The notes: generated by a model not told the origin, from the letters alone. A DNA stretch of 64,000 nt from Neisseriaceae bacterium PsAf (GCA_017114885.1 WNLJ01000015.1:62001-126000); one strand, 5' to 3'; numbered from the stretch's first letter, positions 28,254 to 37,934 are shown. Numbers and translations: made by a program.

Positions 28254-29639
28254 TTAATCAGGCAAAACTTTTCCTGGATTCATGATGTTTCTTGGATCGA
28301 TGTTCTTTTTCAAAAGTTGCATGATCTGAATTTCTTGTTCTGTTCTTACCCACGATAGCCATTTCTTTTTGAGTTGCCCTATTCCGTGCTCGGCTGCTAT
28401 CGTTCCTGAACATTTAATAACCTCTGTGTATACTAGTTGATTAAGCTTTTCTTCATACTGATAGACTTCGTTGCTATGATCTCTTGCTAAAGAAATGTTG
28501 TAATGCAAACTTCCATCACCTAAATGACCAAACAATAAAATAATCGCATCAGGAAATTCTGATTTAATTTTCAATTCAGTATTTTCAATAAAGCTTTGTA
28601 AAGAACTAATGGGAACGGCAATATCATGTTTAATTGAAACGCCTAACGTATTTTTTTGTGCCTCAGAAATGTTTTCTCTCACTTGCCACATTTTTTGTGA
28701 TTCTTTATCAGAAGAAGCAATAATGGTATTAGAAAGTCCTAGTGACAACAGTTGTTCCAATAATAAATCTTTATTAAATCCTTGCTCATTATCCAAACTT
28801 AATTCACATAAAACAAAATGCTGACCCGATAAACCAAAAGAAATACCACTATAGTTTTGAGATAATTCAAAAACAGGCAAGCTCATATATTCAAAACTAG
28901 TCAATTCATGCATGTACTCAAACTGAAACTTTTCTAATAAAGAAAGAACTTGATTTATTTCTTCACAAGCAACCAATAAGGTTATTTTTTCATTAGCCTG
29001 CGCATAAATTTTTAAGGTTGCTGCAGTAATAATTCCCAAAGTTCCTTCGCTTCCAATCCATAATTGTTTGGTATCAAGACCAGTAGTATTTTTATGCAAA
29101 CTAGATAAATGACTTATCAAGTCACCATTAGGCAAAACGACTTCCAACCCTAACACCAAGTCTCGCATCGTACCATAGCGTAAAACGTTCAATCCTCCTG
29201 CATTACAAGCAATATTACCACCTATTTGGCAAGAACCTTCACTGGCTAAACTTAAGGGAAAATAAAACCCTGCCTCCCTGACAAAAGATTGCACATTAGC
29301 CAACACCATGCCCGCTTCAACTGTTACTGTTTTATCCAAGATATTAAGAGAACGAACTTTTGAAATCCTATCCAAAATAACAATCACACTATTTTCAACA
29401 CTAGGAATACTTGCGCCACACATACTGGTATTCCCACCTTGAGGAGTAACCGCAATATGATTTTCGTAAGCTATTCGCATTATTTTTTGCAGACTTTGTA
29501 CTGACTTAGGACGTAAAACACAACGGCAAGAAGTTTGGTAACGCTTTCTCCAATCAATAGTATAGGGTGCTATTTTAAAATCATCTAAAATCATTTCATC
29601 GGTTTCTAGTACTTCCTTAAAAAGTGAGGTAATTTGCAT
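28254..29639 (-). CDS. FAD-linked oxidase, GlcD / D-2-hydroxyacid dehydrogenase family
   Basis: This 461-residue flavoprotein belongs to the VAO-type family that oxidises D-2-hydroxy acids (glycolate, D-lactate, D-2-hydroxyglutarate). The FAD-binding PP-loop is TPQGGNTSMCGASIP, followed by GGNIACNAGGLNVLRYG and GSEGTLGIITAATLKI. The C-terminal substrate domain has GHLGDGSLHYN and AEHGIGQLKKKW, which hold metal and substrate residues. There is no partner glcE/glcF gene nearby and no fused ferredoxin domain, so the electron acceptor is open. The D-2-hydroxyglutarate dehydrogenase subgroup is the closest by eye, but the substrate cannot be assigned. It lies upstream of the manganese riboswitch on the same strand. 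Confidence 0.88.
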   Translation of the reverse strand: MQITSLFKEVLETDEMILDDFKIAPYTIDWRKRYQTSCRCVLRPKSVQSLQKIMRIAYENHIAVTPQGGNTSMCGASIPSVENSVIVILDRISKVRSLNILDKTVTVEAGMVLANVQSFVREAGFYFPLSLASEGSCQIGGNIACNAGGLNVLRYGTMRDLVLGLEVVLPNGDLISHLSSLHKNTTGLDTKQLWIGSEGTLGIITAATLKIYAQANEKITLLVACEEINQVLSLLEKFQFEYMHELTSFEYMSLPVFELSQNYSGISFGLSGQHFVLCELSLDNEQGFNKDLLLEQLLSLGLSNTIIASSDKESQKMWQVRENISEAQKNTLGVSIKHDIAVPISSLQSFIENTELKIKSEFPDAIILLFGHLGDGSLHYNISLARDHSNEVYQYEEKLNQLVYTEVIKCSGTIAAEHGIGQLKKKWLSWVRTEQEIQIMQLLKKNIDPRNIMNPGKVLPD

Positions 29640-29701
29640 AACTAATTCTCAAATATATTTAACAACAATACTAATAATACACTTATTCTAGTATAAAGAT
29701 T

Positions 29702-31310
29702 TTAAGTATTAATCATTTCAAATCGACTAATTCCGTTTTCTAATCTTAAATAAGCATCTAAATGTAGTTGTTCTAAAAATTCATTTCTATGTGAAACAAT
29801 TATCAAACCACCTTGATATCGATTCAATGCTTCAATTAATAATGTCTTTGATTCCATATCTAGATGATTATCTGGTTCGTCTAACAATAATAATTGAGGT
29901 GTTTTCACTCCATTAAAATGATACTTAATGCCACTTTTAACTGCTCACCACCACTTAGACACTGCACAGAATATAAAGCTTTATCTCGACGCAATCGAAT
30001 TTGCGCTAGTTTAGTTCTGTACTAATCTTCTTGCAATCCGGGTACTAAGCGAACAAAATTCTCATATGCTGATAGATTTTTATCTAAAAAAGAAAAATAT
30101 TGATCAATATATTTTAATGAAGGGGTTACGATCAATTCTCTACTTTTAGCCATTTTAGGATTAATAATTGTTTTTAATAATAAAGATTTACCAGTTCCAT
30201 TGCTGCCCACTAAGGCTATTTTTTCTCCACGATGTAATGATAAAGAAATCGGCTTTCTATTTATATATTGCAAACCAAGTTCATTTAATTGAACTAATAA
30301 CTCTGGCCCCTCCTCCATTGGTGCAAAATTAAAACTTAATTTGTCTATGTGTTCTATACTCTAGTTTAATTCTTGCTGTGAATTTTCTAAAATAACTTGC
30401 CTATGTTCAAACTGTTTTCGGTTTCTTGATTGATTCAACTCTGAACTATTTCTTTTTCGATCTAATATTAATTTAGATTGTCCTTTTTTAGCTCTATTTT
30501 TATGCCCAGAACTTTGTGATTTAAGAATTTTTTCTTGGTTTTTCTGTATTTGCCTACTTATTTGTTTTAATTTCTGTTTTTGATTTTCTAACATATTCTT
30601 CTGAAACTGAACTTTTTGCTCTTGGCTCGCAAGATGTTCTTGCCAACTTCCTTGTGTATGCAAAATTTCTGTACTAGTTAACTCATAGATAGAATCAGCA
30701 ATATTTAATAGTCTTTCATCGTGCGTTATAATCAAAGCGCTCTGGTTTTCTTTTACTAGGTATTTAGTTAACCAATTAAAATTATCTTGATCCAAATGAT
30801 TACTGGGTTCATCCAAAATAATTAAATCATTATTTTCAAAAAATAATTTAATTATTCTAACCTTAGTTAACTCTCCACCACTTAGTTCTGTTATTGGTTT
30901 TAACATCCATTCCCGCTTAAAACCTTTAGGTTGATAAATTTCTAAAAATCTTTTTTCATCATACCAAAATAACTCACCCAATTGTGCCATATTTAGGTAG
31001 TCTTGCTCTGTTGCTTGGTTTTCTAGTATTCGCTTTTGAGCATATAGTCGTTCTTGTAGACCGAAGTAATCCAGAACTGTTTGTTGTCAATTTGAGATAA
31101 ATAACCTACTTTTACATGATGAATAACTATTCCGTCGCTTGGCTGTCTTTTTTTAGCCAATATTTCAGCAAAAATAGATTTACCCACCCCATTTCTACCT
31201 GTTAACACATGGATCCCATGCTGAATATAAATTGAAATATTTTTAAATAATACCGAATCAGAATTAGGAAATTGAAACTTGATTTGACTGGCTGAAAGTA
31301 AATGACTCAT
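29702..31310 (-). pseudogene. ABC-F type ATPase, broken by two frameshifts and two stop codons
   Basis: The remains of a two-domain ABC-F ATPase read clearly in pieces. The first ATPase domain has Walker A (TGRNGVGKS), signature LSGGELTKVR and Walker B LIILDEPSNHLD. A charged linker follows, and the second domain has [22 protein letters not shown] and [12 protein letters not shown]. Lesions: a frameshift near 31080 (Q-I-D-N-K, then the frame continues as TVLDYFGLQERL); an in-frame TAG at 30361-30363 between QQELN and SIEHIDKL; an in-frame TAG at 30022-30024 between GLQED and YRTKLAQIRL; and a second frameshift near 29906 before [11 protein letters not shown]. With four lesions it is not expected to give a working protein. 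ABC-F members act on ribosomes or in antibiotic resistance; which type this was is unclear. Confidence 0.9.
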
Positions 31311-31523
31311 AGCTAAACCCTCTTTAAAAAATTTTAACCTTAATTTTTGATAAAGATTAGTTTAAATTGAGTATCAACCCACCTCCAAGAATTTGAATCT
31401 GTTTTTCATGATAAACTTAATAAATTTATTTGTAAATCATTACCACAATAATTTATTTGAACTTTTACTAAAAGTCCGAGTCCCTAAATATAAATATTGC
31501 ATTAGGTTTATTATTATAAAATA

Positions 31524-31575
31524 TTAGGATAAAATTATAGGATAAAATTATAGGATAAAATTATAGGATAAAATT
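31524..31575 (+). repeat. 13-bp tandem repeat carrying the ribosome-binding site
   Basis: The unit ATAGGATAAAATT occurs three times exactly (31537-31575) and a fourth time with one changed base (31524-31536). The array ends directly at the ATG of the META protein at 31576. Each unit contains AGGAT, so the ribosome site is present in four copies at 13-base spacing. Only the last is at the right distance for the ATG. Confidence 0.95.
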
Positions 31576-32004
31576 ATGACTATTCTTACTCGTCGTCTAG
31601 GAATTGGTTTAGGAATACTTGGATTATCAATCAGTTTCATTAATGCGGGACCGAAAGAAGATTTGAAAAATAATCAATGGCAAATAGTTGGAGGAAGTCC
31701 AGAACTCCAGGAATTATTCAATCAAAATATCACTCTTACATTTACAGATAATATCATGAGCATTCAAGGTGGCTGTAATGTGCAAAATGGTGCTTATTTT
31801 ACTATTTTTGACCGCTTAATTGTTAGAGAAATGGCCTCTACCATGATGGCTTGTGACTCTAAACTGATGAGAAAAGATCAATTGTCAGCTCAATTTTTTG
31901 ATCTTAGTACCTCCAAGTATACAATTAATAATACTCCGGAAGGTTTGGTTTTGAAAATAACCAACCCGAAAAGACAAGTATTGGATTTAAAGGCTATCCA
32001 TTAA
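31576..32004 (+). CDS. META-domain protein, exported
   Basis: A 142-residue protein with a signal peptide (residues 1-24, ending near FINAG) and a single META/HslJ domain. The domain core is recognisable from NNQWQIVGG, ITLTFTDNIMSIQGGCNVQNGAYF and MASTMMACDSKLMRKDQ, the conserved Gly-Cys-Asn and methionine-rich motif of the family. It is probably periplasmic. META proteins are linked to heat or novobiocin response in E. coli (HslJ), but the biochemical role is unknown. The next gene encodes a lipoprotein with the same domain. Translation starts immediately after the 13-base repeat. Confidence 0.85.
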   Translation: MTILTRRLGIGLGILGLSISFINAGPKEDLKNNQWQIVGGSPELQELFNQNITLTFTDNIMSIQGGCNVQNGAYFTIFDRLIVREMASTMMACDSKLMRKDQLSAQFFDLSTSKYTINNTPEGLVLKITNPKRQVLDLKAIH

Positions 32005-32043
32005 AATATAATAAATTTAAAAGATAAAACAGAGGAAATAGAC

Positions 32044-32781
32044 ATGAAAAATAAATTACTTTTATTACCACTTCTTGCACTTACATTAGCTGCTTGTTCA
32101 TCCAATAGTTCTGACAAACTCAGTTCTAACGATGTTAATATTACTGACTACAATTGGCATCTTGTTAATGCTAAAAATGAATTAAACAAAACAATTCCTG
32201 AACTAAACAATACCAAAATACAAGTTACATTTGATAACAATAAAATGAATTTTTCAGGTGGCTGTAATAATTTTATGTCTGGTATCATGATGACCAAAGA
32301 AAACTTTAAAACCAACTCCATGGCATCAACCATGATGGCTTGTAGTGAAAAACTAATGAAGCAAGATCAGTTGGTTGGAAAATTCTTTGATCAAGACACC
32401 ATTCAATATAGCACCCAAAAGACAGACAACAAAGTTATTCTCACTTTAAAAAATAGTAAGAATGAACTATTAACCTTAGAAGGTTCTCCAAACGATGAAG
32501 TATTGTATGGTAATGATTCTGAAACAGTTTTTATCGAAATTAGTGCCAAGAAAAATAATCAGTGCCAAACAAATGAGGAATGCTATCAATATCGTTTCGT
32601 TACTTATGATGAAAAATACAGTAAACAATACAGTGAGTGGAAATCTGGCTTGCCTGAAATTAAAAACTACACTAAAAATCCTAACATTAGAGAAATCGTA
32701 CGTGTTAAACAATACCCTACTAAAGGTGTAGAAAAAATATATGTATTTGATATGAGAGTAGAACAAGAAACTGTCAAATAA
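32044..32781 (+). CDS. META-domain lipoprotein with a C-terminal DUF4377-like part
   Basis: A 245-residue lipoprotein: the signal peptide ends in the lipobox LAAC (Cys at residue 18). The META domain follows (NWHLVNAKNE; MNFSGGCNNFMSG; MASTMMACSEKLMKQDQL). From about residue 150 a second domain begins (VFIEISAKKNNQC; YRFVTYDEKY; REIVRVKQYPTKGVEKIYVF), which resembles DUF4377; I am less sure of this part. It lies 39 bases after the first META gene, and both META domains share the MASTMMAC motif, so they are likely paralogues in one operon. A strong terminator follows. Function unknown; envelope location is well supported. Confidence 0.82.
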   Translation: MKNKLLLLPLLALTLAACSSNSSDKLSSNDVNITDYNWHLVNAKNELNKTIPELNNTKIQVTFDNNKMNFSGGCNNFMSGIMMTKENFKTNSMASTMMACSEKLMKQDQLVGKFFDQDTIQYSTQKTDNKVILTLKNSKNELLTLEGSPNDEVLYGNDSETVFIEISAKKNNQCQTNEECYQYRFVTYDEKYSKQYSEWKSGLPEIKNYTKNPNIREIVRVKQYPTKGVEKIYVFDMRVEQETVK

Positions 32782-32810
32782 CAAGATGTCATTCTGCAAG
32801 ATTTTAAAAA

Positions 32811-32847
32811 GGGATGGAGAGAAAATTACTCTCCATCTCTTTTTTAT
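32811..32847 (+). terminator. Rho-independent terminator after the META gene pair
   Basis: A 9-bp stem (GATGGAGAG at 32813-32821 with CTCTCCATC at 32829-32837), a 7-base loop and a T run (32840-32846) follow the lipoprotein stop by about 30 bases. Confidence 0.92.
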
Positions 32848-32925
32848 TAAGTTTCTTCTTAATAAGAATAAAAATATTATAAAACTAACATATAATATGA
32901 AAATATCATAAAAAAGAGATTAGTC

Positions 32926-34683
32926 ATGAATTACACTATCAGCAGTCAAGATATGATCAAGGCTGGTCACCAGTATCAGCAATATTTATATTATTTAAGC
33001 GCTGGATTATTTGGTGCGGCTATTATTTATCTAATCGCCTCTAATTGGTTTTATTTTCCTAATTGGATAAGATTAGTTCTCCCTCAAGGTCTATTGATAT
33101 TGTCTTGCTTTTTTCTTTATCAATACCAGTCAAAAACAATTATCAAAGAATCTTTTGGTGCTATTGCTTCACTAATGCTGGGGTTATCTCTGGCTTCTTA
33201 TGGCCAAGTTTACCAAACGGGTGCTGACAGTTATGTATTATTTCTCACTTGGAGTCTCTTATTAGTCTTTTTGATAGCAATGAGAATTACTTCTGCTTAT
33301 GTTATTTTTTGTATTACTTTTTTGCTGGCAGTTATTTTAGCAGGCGTTCAACATAACGTAGATGGATATTTAGTGACCTCTCTTGTTGCCATCATTATTT
33401 TATGCCTCACTCTTCTAGCCGATATGTTATTTCCAAAATCAATGCCTGTCTTATTGATTATGCAATCAATATTAGTCATTTATAGCGCAATACAAGTCAT
33501 GGTTATTAATAATGAAGTGGCAGGCACAGTGTATATCTATCGCTTAATAGAGTTTTTAGTTCCTGCTCTTTTAGCGATTTATTTTTATTACAGAAAAGAA
33601 AATTTATTATTATCCGCTTGTCTTTTTATTCTCAGTATTCCCATCACGATACATGCCACTGATTATCTTCTAAGTTATCTAGATTTGGATAGCGATCTTA
33701 CTTTTATGATAGATGCTATTCTAATACTCATCTTAGGAATTATTTATACGTTTATTTTAAATAAACTATTTTTTTCTATTCCTATTTTATCCTCTTTGCC
33801 TATGGTATTAACTACTTTTATTGCGGCTGGTTTTCTGATTGTATTTTTACATTCAATCATACCTTTACAGTCGGCATTTATAATAGGATTAATTCTCTTA
33901 TCTATTAGTTATATCCTAATCTATTTCACTAAAAACGAATACATACTTTCCATGGCCTATGCTATTACCTTAGCAAGTTATGGCATGATTTTATATTCCG
34001 TTACAAATAAAGAAATTCTACCTATTCTTCTACTGATTATTTTGCTTATTTCTTTATTTCTCCGTTTAAATTGGTTTTGGAATAGCCTACAGGCTATCCT
34101 TTTAATGTTTCTTTCTAATGATATTTATCCTAATGTATTACCAATTATTACTGCTTTAGTTTTGGTTTATTTTTTGACCTATGGATTTAAATACTTACAA
34201 AATCAAAATATAAGAAGAACGCTCTCTAGTGCATTATTAAGTTATACCTTTATTTTATTCTTTAGTATTTTCCATAGTATTTCACCTATTGATCAATACT
34301 GGCTCGAAATCGGCTATTTTAAATATTCATATATTGAAGCTATTTTTGCCTTAATCTATCTAATTGGTTTATATTTATCACCTCTTAATCTCAATCGAAA
34401 AACAAAACTACTCATCGCTTTATTGACTATATTGTTGCTCGGTTTTAATGGACTATCCATTGTACTGGTACTCACCACCTTGGCTTTTGCCGTATTATTT
34501 CATGATAAGTTATTTATCTATCTTAATATTATAGCCATGGTTTTTTTACTATGGATAGAGTACTACAGCATGCAGAGCACTTTTATCACCAAAACAATTT
34601 ATATGCTATGGGATAGTTTATTAATTAGCTTATTTGCTTGGGGATTAAATCCGTTTAATACAACCAATAAGGTGTCTGAATAA
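32926..34683 (+). CDS. DUF2157 domain membrane protein
   Basis: A polytopic inner-membrane protein of 585 residues with a dozen or more hydrophobic segments. The N-terminal part (HQYQQYLYYLSAGLFGAAII, then IASNWFYFPNWIRL) matches the DUF2157 pattern of a first helix and the conserved N-W-x-x-x-P-x-W-x-R-L. The rest is hydrophobic and may contain a DUF4401-like part. Its stop overlaps the start of the GDYXXLXY gene by one base (TAATG), a pairing found in many proteobacteria. Molecular function is unknown. Confidence 0.85.
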   Translation: MNYTISSQDMIKAGHQYQQYLYYLSAGLFGAAIIYLIASNWFYFPNWIRLVLPQGLLILSCFFLYQYQSKTIIKESFGAIASLMLGLSLASYGQVYQTGADSYVLFLTWSLLLVFLIAMRITSAYVIFCITFLLAVILAGVQHNVDGYLVTSLVAIIILCLTLLADMLFPKSMPVLLIMQSILVIYSAIQVMVINNEVAGTVYIYRLIEFLVPALLAIYFYYRKENLLLSACLFILSIPITIHATDYLLSYLDLDSDLTFMIDAILILILGIIYTFILNKLFFSIPILSSLPMVLTTFIAAGFLIVFLHSIIPLQSAFIIGLILLSISYILIYFTKNEYILSMAYAITLASYGMILYSVTNKEILPILLLIILLISLFLRLNWFWNSLQAILLMFLSNDIYPNVLPIITALVLVYFLTYGFKYLQNQNIRRTLSSALLSYTFILFFSIFHSISPIDQYWLEIGYFKYSYIEAIFALIYLIGLYLSPLNLNRKTKLLIALLTILLLGFNGLSIVLVLTTLAFAVLFHDKLFIYLNIIAMVFLLWIEYYSMQSTFITKTIYMLWDSLLISLFAWGLNPFNTTNKVSE

Positions 34684-35204
34684 TGAGAAAGTACCTTCCT
34701 TTTATTTTTGCTTTTATTTCCTTAGTTGTTATCTATAGCAACGTTTTTCTCAAAGAAAATATTCTCAATCAAGGAACCAGTATTTACGTAGAATTGGAAC
34801 CTGTTGACCCTCGGTCACTCATACAAGGAGATTATATGCGTCTTGGTTATCAACTCAATATTCAAGATTCTCAAAACATCTCTAAGCAAAAAAAGTTTTA
34901 TAAAAAAACACTAAAAATAGTCTTGGATGACAAACATGTTGTCAAAGAATCTTTTATAGGTTATTCTCTCCCCTTGCAAGAAAATGAGCGTTTATTAAAA
35001 ACAAAATCCAGTCAATTTGGAGAGAATTTATACCCTGTTAGTGAGAGCTTCTTATTTGCAGAGGGACTGGAATACTGTTATAACCAAGCAAAATTTGCAC
35101 AATTAAAAGTTGATAAAAAGGGCAATGCTGTACTAGAATCATTAACAGATAAAAACCTAAATGATTTAAATTGCGAATCACAGAAAAGAAATTTAAACCT
35201 TTAA
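34683..35204 (+). CDS. GDYXXLXY-domain protein
   Basis: A 173-residue protein with one N-terminal membrane segment (FIFAFISLVVIYSNVF) and the family name motif as GDYMRLGYQLN, preceded by the usual E-x-x-P-V-D-P-R-S-L. The start ATG overlaps the stop of the DUF2157 gene, so translation is coupled. The domain probably faces the periplasm. The two proteins likely act together, but no biochemical role is established for the family. Confidence 0.87.
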   Translation: MRKYLPFIFAFISLVVIYSNVFLKENILNQGTSIYVELEPVDPRSLIQGDYMRLGYQLNIQDSQNISKQKKFYKKTLKIVLDDKHVVKESFIGYSLPLQENERLLKTKSSQFGENLYPVSESFLFAEGLEYCYNQAKFAQLKVDKKGNAVLESLTDKNLNDLNCESQKRNLNL

Positions 35205-35256
35205 AAAATCTAAACTCTGAATATTTATTTAACGATAAAAACAAAATAAAAACTCT

Positions 35257-36585
35257 ATGAATCTTACCGAAAATGAAAAACAATCAAAAGCCCGTTTAAG
35301 ACAATCTCGTTTTATCGCAACTAGTCTTTTAATACTAGCCGCGATTGGCTATGTCTTATCGATAAAATACGCAGATGTGAGTCCATATATGATTTATGTC
35401 AAAGCATTTTGTGAGGCTTCTATGGTTGGGGGGTTGGCAGATTGGTTTGCCGTAGTTGCTCTTTTTAAACATCCTTTAGGTTTACCTATTCCCCACACTG
35501 CTATTTTACCTAAAAATCAAGAACGGATAGCCAAACAGGTAGGAGTCTTTATAGAAAATAATTTTCTACAACCTTCCGTTATCGCAAAAAAAATTCATGA
35601 TTATCACCCTAGTCAATTATTTTTAAATTGGTTATCTCAAGCTAATAACCAAGAAAAACTAATTATGATTTTGGATCATCAACTATCCAATATTATTAAC
35701 AACATCAAACCAGAATGGTTTAGTCAATTAGTGCTACAAACCGCTCAAAAAAAATTAACTGGGAAACAATTGGGTCATTACTTAGCCATGTTTTTAGATT
35801 TGTTAAAAAATAATGATTACGATGAAAAAATGTTTGACAATACCATCAAACAAATTAATAAATGGCTTCAAGACCCTGAAACCAGAAAAAAAATTGAAGA
35901 TAGTATTAATGCTTGGGCCAAAAAAATCGAAGCAAATGCACCGCCAAGTAAGTGGCAAAAATTCATGAGTATTATTAAAGGAAGTACTGCTGATCTAATA
36001 GATGGTTGGTTAGCTAATAAAATAATTAACTGGGCAGATGAATATTGTCAAGCCATCTCTAATCAACCCAATCATTTTGTCAAAGAGGCTTTTCACCAAA
36101 AATGGCAACAGCTTACTGATAATCTAGAAAATTCTTCTCTAGTCCATGAAAAACTTTATGTTGCTCTTGAACAAATCTTCAACTACCCTACCGTTGAAAG
36201 TTTTATCCAAGATAATTGGGAACATTTTCAAGACTGGTTTAACAAAGATATCTCCAGTAATCCATCCAGGGTAATGACAGAAATAAGCAAACTCCTTAAT
36301 GCCCTTATTGAGGAAACGCTCAATAACCCTGAACGAATGAGAAAATTAGATATTCAAATCACATTACTAGCCAAAGAAATTGTCGTGCAATACAAATCAA
36401 CAGCAGCAACTTATATTGAAAATCGAGTAAGCGAATGGAACAGTAAAGAACTGGTACAAAAACTGGAACTTAGCGTTGGCAAGGACTTACAATATATTCG
36501 GGTCAATGGTACTCTCGTGGGGGGATTGGTAGGACTAACTATTTGCTGGATTACTCAAATTGTACAAGAAACTGGGATTATCTAA
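35257..36585 (+). CDS. DUF445 family protein
   Basis: A 442-residue protein with a hydrophobic segment near the N-terminus (FIATSLLILAAIGYVLSIKY) and another at the C-terminal end (NGTLVGGLVGLTICWITQIV). The conserved DUF445 core is seen as EASMVGGLADWFAVVALFKHPLGLPIPHTAI, here cited only in part, followed by ILPKNQERIAKQVG. The middle is helical and charged, likely coiled. Family function is unknown. It lies 52 bases after the GDYXXLXY gene and may share its transcript; it meets serC tail to tail. Confidence 0.87.
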   Translation: MNLTENEKQSKARLRQSRFIATSLLILAAIGYVLSIKYADVSPYMIYVKAFCEASMVGGLADWFAVVALFKHPLGLPIPHTAILPKNQERIAKQVGVFIENNFLQPSVIAKKIHDYHPSQLFLNWLSQANNQEKLIMILDHQLSNIINNIKPEWFSQLVLQTAQKKLTGKQLGHYLAMFLDLLKNNDYDEKMFDNTIKQINKWLQDPETRKKIEDSINAWAKKIEANAPPSKWQKFMSIIKGSTADLIDGWLANKIINWADEYCQAISNQPNHFVKEAFHQKWQQLTDNLENSSLVHEKLYVALEQIFNYPTVESFIQDNWEHFQDWFNKDISSNPSRVMTEISKLLNALIEETLNNPERMRKLDIQITLLAKEIVVQYKSTAATYIENRVSEWNSKELVQKLELSVGKDLQYIRVNGTLVGGLVGLTICWITQIVQETGII

Positions 36586-36598
36586 CACTGAATAAGCA

Positions 36599-37711
36599 TT
36601 ATTCATAACGCTGTTGAAAGTCTTGCATAAATTCACATAATGTTTGCACACCTTTTAAGGGCATCGCGTTATAAATGCTGGCCCTCATCCCACCCATACT
36701 CCGATAACCTTTTAAAAATTTTAAATTGGCCTGTGTTGCTTCTTCAATAAAAAGAGCGTCTAATTTTTCATTGGGGGTATAAAATACGACATTCATTTTT
36801 GAGCGTACTGGCTGATGTACATGATTCACATAAAAACCACCACTATTATCAATAGTAGAATACAGTAGATGGGCTTTTTGCGTATTAATCTTCTCCATTT
36901 GAGACAAGCCACCTTGTTGAAGCAACCATTTCATAACCAGACCACAAACATAAGTACCAAAAGTATTGGGTGTATTATACATACCATCCTTTTTAAAATG
37001 AGATTGGTAATTTAAAACATCTGGTACTGTATTGGGTGCTTTACCTAATAAGTCTTTTCTCACAATCACTACAGTCACACCAGCGGGACCAATATTTTTT
37101 TGTGCTCCTGCATAAATCAATGCATAATCTTGTACCTTGATTGAACGTGAAAGAAAATCACTTGACATATCACACACCAACAATGGATAGTCATGGCTAA
37201 GTTGATGAGGAAGTGTTTGGTATTGAACGCCATGCACTGTTTCATTGCTGGTAAAATGAATGAAATCCAAAGGCATATCTACTTGCCAATCCTTTTGCAA
37301 AGGAACATCTAAAAACTGCCCTTCGCATTCACTAGTGGCGATTAATTGAGTGGAGACAAGGTCCATTTTAGATATTTGTTGATAAGCAATTTTACTCCAA
37401 TTTCCAGAGACAACACACCCTACTTGGCGTTTTTGCGATAGTGATAAATTCCAAACAATATCCGTAAACTGTAAACTCGCTCCTCCTTGCAAAAATAAAA
37501 TAGCATAATCATCAGGAATACCCAATAATTGGGATAAATCATTTTCGACTTCATGCAAAATATCCAAAAAAGTCTTACTGCGATGGCTCATCGTCATCAC
37601 CGATAGTCCTGTGCCTTTGTAGTCTAAAAGCTCTTCTTGAACAATTTTTAATACTTCATGTGGTAATGTTGCTGGCCCAGCAGAAAAATTAAACACCTCA
37701 CTTGAATGCAT
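36599..37711 (-). CDS. serC: Phosphoserine aminotransferase
   Basis: SerC is a PLP enzyme that makes 3-phosphoserine from 3-phosphohydroxypyruvate and glutamate, in serine synthesis; it also serves pyridoxal phosphate synthesis. The protein has 370 residues. It begins with FNFSAGPATLP, a family hallmark. Others are GTGLSVMTMSHRS, FLQGGASLQF, and the PLP-lysine region LIYAGAQKNIGPAGVTVVIV, where the Lys in AQKN binds the cofactor. The C-terminal KGYRSMGGMRASIYNAMP is typical. A GGGGATAAG ribosome site precedes the ATG. Confidence 0.97.
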   Translation of the reverse strand: MHSSEVFNFSAGPATLPHEVLKIVQEELLDYKGTGLSVMTMSHRSKTFLDILHEVENDLSQLLGIPDDYAILFLQGGASLQFTDIVWNLSLSQKRQVGCVVSGNWSKIAYQQISKMDLVSTQLIATSECEGQFLDVPLQKDWQVDMPLDFIHFTSNETVHGVQYQTLPHQLSHDYPLLVCDMSSDFLSRSIKVQDYALIYAGAQKNIGPAGVTVVIVRKDLLGKAPNTVPDVLNYQSHFKKDGMYNTPNTFGTYVCGLVMKWLLQQGGLSQMEKINTQKAHLLYSTIDNSGGFYVNHVHQPVRSKMNVVFYTPNEKLDALFIEEATQANLKFLKGYRSMGGMRASIYNAMPLKGVQTLCEFMQDFQQRYE

Positions 37712-37799
37712 GCACTTATCCCCAAATTATTAATTTATTCTGGTTTCATTCTATAACCCTTCCCTTTGATCAGCAATAAAATTTTATTTATTCTTCATT

Positions 37800-37835
37800 C
37801 AGAGTGAAACCTCACAGAGTCAGAGTGAAACCTCA
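37800..37835. repeat. 15-bp direct repeat between serC and rimP
   Basis: CAGAGTGAAACCTCA occurs at 37800-37814 and again at 37821-37835, 21 bases apart, about two helical turns. It lies about 45 bases upstream of the candidate -10 element of the rimP operon and upstream of serC on the other strand. A regulator site is possible but not shown. Confidence 0.7.
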
Positions 37836-37877
37836 AAATTTTACCTATCTGCTATTTATCTTTATATTAAAATACTA

Positions 37878-37923
37878 TATAATTAAGAGCGTTATTGAGA
37901 AATGGGCGGGTGCCCATTTTTTT
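37878..37923 (+). promoter_or_regulatory. rimP operon promoter element and rimP leader hairpin
   Basis: A TATAAT hexamer lies at 37878-37883. Downstream, AATGGGC (37901-37907) pairs with GCCCATT (37912-37918), with a 4-base loop, followed by a T run to 37923. This is an intrinsic-terminator shape directly in front of the rimP start, the same position and form as the rimP leader described upstream of many rimP-nusA-infB operons. It probably attenuates transcription; the regulator is not known. The -35 element is not convincing. Confidence 0.75.
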
Positions 37924-37934
37924 ATGGTTAATTA

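Noticed and set aside
28140-28358. 72-codon open frame on the plus strand
   Set aside because: It overlaps the manganese riboswitch and the end of the FAD oxidase on the other strand, and has no ribosome site.
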